A stretch of DNA of 64,000 bases, taken from NCBI GenBank assembly GCA_016758965.1, contig JAEPRB010000091.1, forward strand, positions 1-64,000, in the 5' to 3' direction. This stretch comes from Circinella minor (lineage: Eukaryota > Mucoromycota > Mucoromycetes > Mucorales > Lichtheimiaceae). A model generated the notes under the pieces. The model was not told the origin of the DNA. It saw only the letters and a program-made list of their open reading frames with translations, and made no database searches. A program made the position numbers and the translations under genes. Below are positions 10,339 through 19,145 of this stretch, piece by piece (position 1 is the first letter of the stretch; each line of letters begins with the position of its first letter).

Positions 10339-11572
10339 CTTCCTTACTATCAATAACCATATCTATCAACTGACTCATATTAAGCTGTAAAAACTTCTGT
10401 TGCATTTCAACCATTTCATTATACTCAGTATTTACCTTTTGCTCATTTGAAAATACCAAGTCGAGTTTGTTTTTCTTACTTGGAAATTCGAAACCTTTTC
10501 CATACCATAACTTATGGTGTGGCTGTACCTCTATATCATACTTATCTACAAATCGCCAGATGTTAGTAAGAATGCATGTAATGTGAAACTGAATATTATA
10601 GTATTTTATATCAGATATTTGTAATGCTGCACGATTGTTATTAAATCGTTCAAACTTGGAGCCAAACATAGAGAATTGTGCTTCAATTGATGAATGGAAT
10701 GACCCAAACTTATTATTGAAGTGTGTCTCATTTAGTGTTAATTTTTGTCCTAGTTCTTTTCTTATAGGATGTAAGAAATTTCGGTCATAAAAACCATAAC
10801 CAGCATCTGTTCCATTATCTTTAAACTTTTGTATGAACAAGTTATAACCACCATCCATACCTAAACAATCTGCCTCGCTAATTTTATTATATAACTTCAT
10901 TTGTATGAACATTATATCATCATTCCCAACTGCACACTTTTCAGATACAGAAACATGTGTAATTATTTCATTCATATCCTGTATAACTTGTATACGAACT
11001 GCTAGTCCTTTCAATTTATATGAGTATAGTAGCGAATGTGATTTACTTGGTTTATAATACTTTATTTTACTATCATGTCCATCAATAAATAGCGTGACAT
11101 TTTTTAAACCATCTGGAGTATTTATTAATAATGCAAGAATGCATATACGTGGTGGTGAGAACATACCATTTAGGTCCTGTTTTACCTTTTTGTTCAACTT
11201 ACTATAATTGGTAATCCAAAACCTTATGTATAAATCATAAAATGTTGCATATGGCATCACTTTGTGCATATCCTTTCCTGATTCACCTGATACCATATGG
11301 TATAATAATACAAGTCCCTTTTCTATTTCTTGATATGGTCCTGGATATTCAACATTTCCATACAAAACAGTAAGGAAATAAAGCACATGTATAAATCCAA
11401 ACCTATTAAGTAATACTTCCTTAATTTCATCAATTGTATTACCCTTCATATCCTTTATAACTGTTCGATGATTAAATCTGTGATGGATTTCAGGCCATGG
11501 TTTTCCTAAAAAACCCCATTTAGTACTAACTAAATTTTTAACTTCAGTGTCAAGTTGCTCAGTGTATTGCAT
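10250..11572 (-). CDS. DDE-superfamily transposase ORF
   Basis: An open frame of about 440 codons from an ATG at 11572. Candidate catalytic blocks in order are LFIDGHDSKIKYY (D), ADCLGMDGGYNLFIQKF (D) and FGSFHSSIEAQFSMFGSKF (E), with spacing typical of DDE_Tnp_4-type endonucleases. It ends in a basic tail (SKRRRKATRGGQRNRQYH), possibly a nuclear localisation signal. No internal stop is present, unlike the neighbouring elements. Its 3' end overlaps the start of the tyrosine-recombinase gene by about 90 nt in another frame, across an A-run at 10257-10266. It may be a separate element inserted there or part of a composite. Terminal repeats were not found. Confidence 0.6.
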   Translation of the reverse strand: MQYTEQLDTEVKNLVSTKWGFLGKPWPEIHHRFNHRTVIKDMKGNTIDEIKEVLLNRFGFIHVLYFLTVLYGNVEYPGPYQEIEKGLVLLYHMVSGESGKDMHKVMPYATFYDLYIRFWITNYSKLNKKVKQDLNGMFSPPRICILALLINTPDGLKNVTLFIDGHDSKIKYYKPSKSHSLLYSYKLKGLAVRIQVIQDMNEIITHVSVSEKCAVGNDDIMFIQMKLYNKISEADCLGMDGGYNLFIQKFKDNGTDAGYGFYDRNFLHPIRKELGQKLTLNETHFNNKFGSFHSSIEAQFSMFGSKFERFNNNRAALQISDIKYYNIQFHITCILTNIWRFVDKYDIEVQPHHKLWYGKGFEFPSKKNKLDLVFSNEQKVNTEYNEMVEMQQKFLQLNMSQLIDMVIDSKEDADDNLSKRRRKATRGGQRNRQYHIFFFW

Positions 11573-14500
11573 TGTTTGTGTTAATAATATTATGTATTTT
11601 AAATACAGGCTCTTTTTTTTCTCTTGGGAGGCTACCAATATAAATAAAAAAATTCAATTTTTATTTATTTTTAATTTAAATGGAAAAATTTTAGTTCGGC
11701 CACATATAGCTATACCATCCATAGCAAATTTATTAGCCACATAAGAGCTAGTAGATCCTAAATGGCTAGACCACTAATAGCAGGCCTCCGATATGGATAT
11801 TGGATGGCAACTTTTCCATGATAACTAATATAAGATTGACAATGGTTGTGGTTTGAGCGTAAACAAGCATTGTTTAGGTGCATTAAGATGTGAAGAATGC
11901 AAGACCACATTTAGGCCAGCAAGCAGTGAAGGCGCTATAGAGTCCAAGGCTATTGGGGGGTGTAAAGCTAAAAAATGTGGATCTCCAAACGCTTTGACAG
12001 TTATTGGATGTTCTGTTATGGTGAATATCAAGTTATTACAAGGTAAAGGCTTTTTGAAGCATACTGGGACACACACACATAATCAATTTGAACCGCTCTA
12101 TTGTACTATAAAGGGCCTTCGAACTCTTGTTCCCCATGTCCAGGAGTTTATAGGCGAAACTTCAAAAGGGTTACAAGTCGGATCCAGTGCTGTTAGCCCG
12201 CAACACCCACCAAGACCAGTATGTGAATTGGATCAAAATTTTCAGCATGTTGGCAAAGTAGGCTATGCAAGGCGAGTCATTCTTAAAAATCATGGTATCC
12301 GAACAAGCAAGAAGACTGGTACTAGTGTTGAAGGTCTTTTAGATAATCTTAAAACTCTAGAAGAATCTTATCCAGGATATTTTCAGTGAGGGATGAAGAT
12401 ATTACCAGGTATGACATGGATACCATTCTGCTGCCCAGATATTTCATCTTATGTAGATTTCTCGGCAAATCCAATGGTCACAGATGTTACCTTTGGTTGT
12501 TTTCAAGATGGTTTTTACCTGTGTACAACTACCATGTTTTTCCAGGAGTTAGGAAAGTACTCAGTAATCTATCAAGTAGTACTCGATGGGCAATCTTCCA
12601 CACATTTCTAGGCATACTTTATGGCACTTTTTAGAAACTTTGGAATCTATGATTTTGTTAATACAAACGGCACATCAAACTTTTCTGGGATGGTTGTTGA
12701 ATTTTTGGCAGCACAAAGAGCTGGATTTATCGCTGCTTTTGAAGAGAGTTTTCCATTAGCACGAGGTCCGGCAAGGAGTCTTCTGAAGGGGTGCTATTTT
12801 CATTATTAACAAAGCATTGAACGAGTGTCCAAAAATGGAGCTGTAGTTAACCATGAACGGCGCAAGGAATTCATTGACTATACCCACTTCTTATATACTG
12901 CAACGACGATGGCCGTATTTCAGAATACTGCAAACATGATTCTGAGAGAATTTCCTAGAGTGAAGAACTAGATCAATTGGTGGACGCAGCCAATGAACGC
13001 AGCAATGATTTTTAGACCACATGAAGTTTTACAACCAGAGCTACAAGATCATCGTATTAGGACTTCTAATAGAACAGAAAGTTTTCACCGAGACCTTTAC
13101 AGAATCGTTCAAACCAAGCAATCAATATTAGATACTTTGCCTCATATTTTTTCTTACTTGAAAAATGATGCTGCTAATTTCGAGCGCATAGACAAAGGTT
13201 TTCAAATTAACTATAACACAACTCTAAGGTAATCATTTATTATCATTATTATCCTATGTAATATCGAGAATGCAATATACTAAAATTTTATTTATATTAA
13301 ATGTTATCTATAGAAAAACAAGTAGAAGAAAAAGAAAGATAGTTAATGATAGTCGTGCGCCAGATGTAACCTCGAAGCTACTTGGCAAAAAAAGAAGAAC
13401 AGTAAAAAAATTATGCAGTAAGTCATCTAAGATTATTTTATTAATATAAATTATAATATTATATAAGTAAACATGTATGTCAAGACTATACTAACCACTG
13501 GTAATTATTGTATTGATTGTTTATAGGTACAAACAATAATAATAACAACAATGACAATAATAATAACAGCAAGGACAATAATACTGACCATGACAACAAC
13601 GATAACAATGACAACTATGACAATAACAATAGCAGCAACAGTAACAATAACAGCATGTATAATACTGATATTATTGGTCATGAGGACAACAACAGAAGTA
13701 GAATGGAAACTAATAGTGATAGTGACATGGATAATGAACAGTTAAAAAAAGAAGCGGTCCAAAATAAAATCAAAAAAATACAAAATTCAGATGATGATCA
13801 AGAAGATAGTATAATAAAAGAAAAAAGACAAGTTAAAAAAAGAACAAAAGAAGTACCAAATGAAGACATGGCGGTAGAAAAAAAGCGAGAAGAGGCAAGA
13901 AATAGACGAAACACACTTGCTAAAAAACGTGAAATTGCAAGAAACAAAGTAAAGGAAGCCGTCAAAGTCAAAAGCCGTGCTCGCCTTGAAAAAAGAAAAC
14001 AAAGAGATAGTTTCAGGTATATTTTAATTGATATTAGGAAGTTGTATATATATATATATATATATATATGTGTATTGATTAGTAAATTAACTTTACTTTT
14101 TTTTTAGTTCATCATCCAATATTAATGGTCAAGTTGTTTAAGATCCTGAAAGAGAAAAGCTATTTCGTGAAATACGTTTGTTACCAAGGTGCCCCGATGA
14201 TCTTATAAGACGACTAAACTTCCCTTCAGAAGCAGGTGTAATATCTGGTCTGTACAGTCCTGCGAGTGATGGTAATTGTGGTTGGCGGGCAGCAGCATAT
14301 AATTTTTATGATGATGAATCAGCTTGGAAAAAGATCAAAGAAGGAATGGAAATAAAACTTCTTCAAGAAATAGATTATTTCAATACTATTTTGACTCTCA
14401 AGAAGTTTATGAACTCATGGAAATTCTAAAGCTGCGTGGTGATTGGAATATTAGTTCTGACAACTATTCCCGGCTCGATTCATGCAGTCAACTTCTTGCT

Positions 14501-14702
14501 GATGTATGTAATGTACCAGTCATTATATATTCTGACACTGGCTTTCAAGATTGTATCTATTTACCATTTCTATCTGACCCAAGAGGCCTCAATGGATCAG
14601 ATAATCTTCCCGATCCTTGCATATTATATCTGAAAGGAAACTACATTCTTAATGAGTCTTAGTCGAGGCTTCACCGAAGACTTTATGACATTATTCGAGG
14701 CA

Positions 14703-14829
14703 GTACTGATGTAGATTGTGTTACCATTTTTTCTTTATTTGTTTCGAAGTTACAGAGTAAAAATAAATAAATAATATATTTGGAAATAGATATAAATATG
14801 ATACTAACTACTAAATATGTACGATATCA
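14703..14829 (+). repeat. left DIRS inverted terminal repeat
   Basis: Runs from GTACTGATGTAGATTGTG to ACGATATCA. Matches the reverse complement of 18848-18974 over 127 bp with one C/T mismatch. Confidence 0.88.
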
Positions 14830-14892
14830 ATGGCAAGAATATATATATAAATAAAAAAAAAAAAAAAAAGGGAAAATAATGGGAAGGGTGGG

Positions 14893-14990
14893 ACAATCTA
14901 CATCAGTACTGCCTCGAATAATGTCATAAAGTCTTCGGCGAAGCCTTGACTAAGACTCATTATTCTTTGGCTGGTACTAATGTAGATTGT
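14893..14990. repeat. DIRS internal complementary region
   Basis: Positions 14893-14961 are the reverse complement of the left outer end 14651-14719 (two mismatches), and 14958-14990 match the reverse complement of the right outer end 18958-18990 (two mismatches). The two halves meet at a single AATG, giving the circle-junction sequence that templates the ends during DIRS replication. Confidence 0.85.
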
Positions 14991-16522
14991 GGATCCAGAG
15001 TCGAAACCACAGAAGTCGAAGGTAAAGCCAAAGAAGTAAAATTCGTAGCCGTTTCTCTTGATAAATGATAAAATGTATCAAAAACAGAAGATGACATCCA
15101 TGAGCCATGTACCATAACATCCTCCAAGGAAGCACCAGCTTCCACTGCCGCCGTGGAGCCCAACGCTCTGGCTTTCGGTCTTGCAATGCCTGGTGGTCTT
15201 GGAATCAAGTCAAGTACATGTTTAATATGATTGCTGATTCGCTCAGCACCAATAGGAATATCATGGTTATGCATAGCGCGCACAAGACAATAAACATACT
15301 TGCATGGCCCATTTGGAATGGGGTATGATCGGCGACATACTACTTGGCAAAAACGAATCTTATAATCAGTATATGTTTGAACTGGATATAATAAACTGTT
15401 GGAATGTGGTTTGATGGTGATGACCTTTTCGATGTGTTGACGACGTCGTTTTTCTTTTGGTACTGTAATAATTAAATGCAAACGATTATTGGTAATAATG
15501 GATTGGTTATTATCTATACGTTCAATATCTGAAGGTCGAAGAAAACCAGTGATTGCCAGAAGAAAACATAGTTTTCTAGACAGATCAATGGGCCTCATGT
15601 TGTTGTTGTTTTCCAGATTAATAATGTGTTGGATAGCAGGTGAAATATCGTAATTAGGTTTATCAAAAGAGCGAATAGTTTGTTTGTTGAGAGCAATAAA
15701 AGATTCTTGATATGTTTTATTATTGTGAAAAGTTGAAGTATCGTGATATAGGTCCAAAATTGCTGATCGATATACTGCACATATTGAAGTAGCCCATTTA
15801 AAATGAACATGGCCATAAGCCAAAAGATTGACGACATGTACTGGATTTGGTGTGAATGAATCAATTTGGTGCTGCTGTGCCCATGTAATAAATTGGCATT
15901 GAATAGGTTGATATTGCTTTGTGCGTTGTTGATTATGAGCTGGATTCAATAATATGTGTGCTGCCTCCTCTTCGACCCCCAACGCTATTAAACGCCGCCG
16001 TTTATATGCCATGCGGTCATATGCCAATGAGGATTCTTGTGAAGGAGATGTTGATCGTGGACAGGTGCTGCGTGAATTGCTGAGTGAGGCACTATTATTG
16101 GGTTCTGTATGCTGAGTTGCTGAAGAGTTGGATACCATATTGCACTGGGCCAAAGTGGTGTGATTATTGTTGCTTGAATTTTCTCTTGTTGAATTTTGTG
16201 TATTGTATGTTGGAGAAGGTTCCATGGTGGACATGCGTAAACACATTTCCATGGTTTCCATGACTGGTGTAGAGCATCCATTGCAACTGCTTGTCGGTCG
16301 TGAAGCCAAGTCATATAGTAACGAAGTTTGTGGTTCAGTTGTGTCGCAAAGCAATCGAGATGGTGGGGACCCCAAAGTTGATCCAGATAATTGAAGAATT
16401 TCTGATCGACACTCCATTCCAATTATTGGTGTAGTTGTCGTGACGGGGGATCGGCCGGGTTGAGTTGTGATGCAATGTACATGAGTTGTATCTGTGTGTT
16501 CGTCTTGATGCACTCCTTCCAA
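14960..16522 (-). CDS. DIRS tyrosine recombinase
   Basis: Open frame of 520 codons; the recombinase proper probably starts near MAYKRRRLIALGVEEEAAH (about 16011) because the upstream part overlaps the RT/RNase H gene in another frame, as is usual in DIRS. It would integrate the DNA circle made by reverse transcription. Visible motifs: a SAM-like core-binding part, GFLRPSDIERI with the first catalytic Arg, KARALGSTAAVEAG (second Arg box, with Lys where His is frequent), MVHGSW and the nucleophile candidate in FDTFYHLS. No stop interrupts it, in contrast to gag and RT. The stop codon lies at the edge of the internal complementary region. Confidence 0.8.
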   Translation of the reverse strand: MEGVHQDEHTDTTHVHCITTQPGRSPVTTTTPIIGMECRSEILQLSGSTLGSPPSRLLCDTTEPQTSLLYDLASRPTSSCNGCSTPVMETMEMCLRMSTMEPSPTYNTQNSTRENSSNNNHTTLAQCNMVSNSSATQHTEPNNSASLSNSRSTCPRSTSPSQESSLAYDRMAYKRRRLIALGVEEEAAHILLNPAHNQQRTKQYQPIQCQFITWAQQHQIDSFTPNPVHVVNLLAYGHVHFKWATSICAVYRSAILDLYHDTSTFHNNKTYQESFIALNKQTIRSFDKPNYDISPAIQHIINLENNNNMRPIDLSRKLCFLLAITGFLRPSDIERIDNNQSIITNNRLHLIITVPKEKRRRQHIEKVITIKPHSNSLLYPVQTYTDYKIRFCQVVCRRSYPIPNGPCKYVYCLVRAMHNHDIPIGAERISNHIKHVLDLIPRPPGIARPKARALGSTAAVEAGASLEDVMVHGSWMSSSVFDTFYHLSRETATNFTSLALPSTSVVSTLDPQSTLVPAKE

Positions 16523-17860
16523 TCTTCCAAATCTCAGTGGCCAACTGCATTAGTAAGGGTGATTTCGTTCCCCCGAAGTGATTGACATATGCGATTGTTG
16601 TGGTGTTGTCACAAAATATTCGTATTGACTTGCTGCACAGCTGAGGGTGGCAAATGACATGTTGAATCGTTAGAAGTTCTTTGTAATTGATGTGTTGTTA
16701 TTGTTGTGTGGTTGTCCATAACCCTGAAATTCTGGTTTGATTGAATACTATCCCCCATCTGTTGTCTGATGAATCGGTGTAAACTTCCACTTCAGGAATT
16801 GATGGGATGAAGCTCTGACCATTTCATTATTGTAAGTAGTGTATCCACCAGCGTAATTCATTCTGTGCTTTGATCGAAATGTTGATATGGGCATTCCAAT
16901 CCGATCCCTTGGCTAAATGTTGGTTGCGACATGTGATTAGTTGTCAGGTGTACAGACGTGCAGGAAACACTGCCAATGTTGTTGCTTGTGCTTTCCCTAT
17001 GAATGATGATAGGTGACGTAGTGTGGTGGTTGATTGATTCAGTATTTTCCGCGCTTCTCGTCGAAGGTCCCGCAATTTTTTGGGAGGAACAGACAATCTC
17101 ATGCTGGTTGTTTTGATATGAAACCCCAAGTGGTCTAAAGACTGTGTAGGAGATAAATGAGATTTGGAGCTTTTGACCAAAAAACCAAGAGAAAAACATT
17201 TGGACAATACCTTCTGAGTATAATGATGAGCTTGCTCCTTGGTTTTGTCTGCTAAAATAAGATCGTCCAAAGAAGCTGAAATCCTAATTCCTTGTCTTCG
17301 AGCCCAACGCAGTACTGGCCGTAGTATTTTTGTGAATACCATTGGTGAGAGGGACATCCCAAAACATAGAGTGCGGAATTGATAAATTTTGTTGTTCCAA
17401 CGGAAACGAAGATAACAGCACAATTGTTTGTGCACTAGGATGTGTAGAAATGCATCCTGAAGGTCGATGCTGGTTAACCAATCACCTTGTTGAATCATGT
17501 GACAGACCTGTTGCATTGTTTCCACCTTGAAAGGGCGTTTCGGTATATATTGGTTGAGTGGTTGAAGATTCAGTACAGGTCTCAAATCGCCTGTTTTCTT
17601 GGGGATTGTAAAGAGTGTGGAAAGAAAACCGTTTTCTGATGTAGCCTCTTCGATAGCGTTTTTCTTTAAGAGGAGTGATATTTCTTTGTTGATTAGTTGG
17701 TGTGTTGAAGTTGAGGTGGGTATTTGGTGTATCAGACGATGTTGATGGTGTTGAAAAGTTGGAGGTGCCGTGCGAAAAGGTATGGAAAATCCGTCTTTGA
17801 TGCTGTGACGAATCCATGATAAAGAAGAAAGTGAGGTCCAAGCAGAAGAAAAGGAAGAAA
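15988..17860 (-). pseudogene. DIRS reverse transcriptase / RNase H, frameshifted
   Basis: The RT domain is open from 17585 to 16944: MRPVLNLQPLNQYI, DLQDAFLHI, LCFGMSLSPMVF and SASLDDLILA, the last being the catalytic box with Ser where Tyr is usual. The frame continues into RNase H (EVEVYTDSSDNRWGIVF, NYKELLTIQHV, RIFCDNTTTIAYVNHF) with stops in between. Two frame changes then lead to the conserved C-terminal part, from FFNYLDQLWGPHHLDCFATQ to a region with CPPWNLL and PLWPSAIWYP. It would copy the element RNA. The breaks make it inactive as it stands. Confidence 0.8.
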
Positions 17861-17869
17861 GACAACCGC

Positions 17870-18798
17870 CTACTGTTCCTTGGAAGAGTTGTTTGGGCGA
17901 TTGTACTGCTTTCGATTGTTATTTGTGTGATGCTTCTGAAAATCTGACTGTTTGTTGTTACATGAGTATCGTCGTTGGTCATATGAAGTATCATCTGATG
18001 TATTATTATTGTAACATGACTTCTCCATGTTATTGTTGTACCGATTTTTATTAGAACCACCGTTTTGCCAACGAGTGGTATGATTACGACGTGACAATTT
18101 GCGAAGAGCTTGAGTAAGTTTTGTTTGTTCCAATACTTGGCTAGTGTCGAGTAATGGGCTGTTTGGTAAGTGACCTGGTGCTGTGATTGGAGAAGATGAA
18201 AGGCCAGTTTCTTTACAAACAAATTCGGTACAGATGTTTGTAATGAGTGATGCCACATCAGAAAGCAACATATAGATAGTATTTGCAAAACGTAAAGTAG
18301 TAGGTCCATCAACTTGGTGCCCCTGAATGGTATCATGCGCAAAAAGATCGATAGGTCGTGTGATGCCAGAAAGGCGATATTGAACAAGACGTAGCTGACG
18401 GTCAAGCTGTTGAGTACGTGGTATAAGCCCGAGACCTTGATTAAGTGGTGGTGGTGCATATTAGCGACCAGTATTATGTGGACATTCATGTAGAAAACTA
18501 CATCTGGTGTCCTCGTCCATAATTTGACGAAAAAATCTTTAGCCATGCCTGGAATAGCTTCCACAAGTGCAGGGTATGGTTGAAGCAATGTGGTAGGTGC
18601 CTGTTCAGTGAGAAACTCGTCGTCAGTACCTTCAAAATCTGGAACATGATTATCTGATGTGTCCATTGGTAAAGATGATTGGTGATGATTATTACTACTA
18701 CTAGCTTCAATATTGTTAAGACGTGTGGACAATTGTTCCAGTGTAGCAATAATTTGATCCATGAATGTTGAAGTTTGTTCATGTTGCTCTTCGGGCAT
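17870..18798 (-). pseudogene. DIRS gag-like protein, frameshifted
   Basis: Starts at MPEEQHEQTSTFMDQ with a short coiled N-terminus (ATLEQLSTRLNNIEAS). A 1-nt frame change near 18525 and a TAA near 18463 (probably former CAA) interrupt it. The rest reads CSFLHECPHNTGR, then PRTQQLDRQLRLVQYRL, and ends in a basic Asn-rich tail. No CCHC knuckle is evident. Its position first in the element and its basic tail suggest the structural/nucleic-acid-binding role of gag. Confidence 0.6.
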
Positions 18799-18847
18799 AG
18801 TGATCACTATAACTTCGACGGATGTGTTCCTAGAGCGAAAGAAAAAA

Positions 18848-18974
18848 TGATATCGTACATATTTAGTAGTTAGTATCATATTTATATCTATTTCCAAATA
18901 TATTATTTATTTATTTTTACTCTGTAGCTTCGAAACAAATAAAGAAAAAATGGTAACACAATCTACATCAGTAC
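18848..18974 (-). repeat. right DIRS inverted terminal repeat
   Basis: Reverse complement of 14703-14829 with one C/T mismatch. It lies upstream of gag and so should hold the element promoter. Confidence 0.88.
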
Positions 18975-19145
18975 CAGCCGAAGAATAATGTTTAGTTTAT
19001 TCATAACAATAATTACAAGGTTTACTCTAAAGCATTTACATGGCCCCCTCTTGACCCCAATTACATTGACAAAATTAATGATCTACATGTCAAGACGGGC
19101 TGGCTTGAACTTTACAACGATTCTATCACCCCATTACCTTATTAA

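Larger units (their letters stand above)
14651..18990 (-). mobile_element. DIRS-type tyrosine-recombinase retrotransposon, full-length structure
   Basis: Genes read on the minus strand: gag-like, RT/RNase H, tyrosine recombinase. Inverted terminal repeats of 127 bp (14703-14829 and 18848-18974) differ at one position. The outer end sequences are both copied in reverse complement at an internal complementary region, 14893-14990, just after the recombinase gene, which is the diagnostic DIRS-1 layout. The element lies inside the OTU exon of the Mutator gene. AATG occurs at both outer junctions (14651-14654 and 18987-18990), once in the internal complementary region and once in the inferred empty target, as expected for integration by site-specific recombination. 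The recombinase frame is open; gag and RT frames are broken. Confidence 0.85.
11793..19145 (+). pseudogene. Mutator-like transposase with C-terminal OTU protease domain, split by DIRS insertion
   Basis: Exons are 11793-13228, 13314-13417, 13527-14016 and 14108-14654 continuing at 18991-19145; every splice join is in phase. Exon 1 has a Cys/His cluster (CxxC ... CKAKKC ... HTGTHTH) like the WRKY-GCM1 finger of MULE transposases, then MVTDVTFGCFQDGFYLC, QRAGFIAAFEESFP and KGCYFHY, the MULE DDE core. Exon 2 is basic. Exon 3 is an Asn/Asp-rich linker then a Lys/Arg-rich coiled segment. Exon 4 holds an OTU cysteine-protease signature, SDGNCGWRAAAY. A 1-nt frameshift lies near 14390. Exon 1 stays in one frame but for five stops (11826, 12387, 12609, 12807, 12969); 14139 and 18993 add two more. 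All seven are one transition from CAA, CGA, CAG or TGG. Confidence 0.78.

Noticed and set aside
11793..19145. Stop-codon reassignment (UAA/UAG read as Gln) to explain the many in-frame stops
   Set aside because: Stops also fall at Trp positions and as TGA, host genes end normally at TAA/TAG, and paralogous profilins use CAA where copy 5 has TAA.
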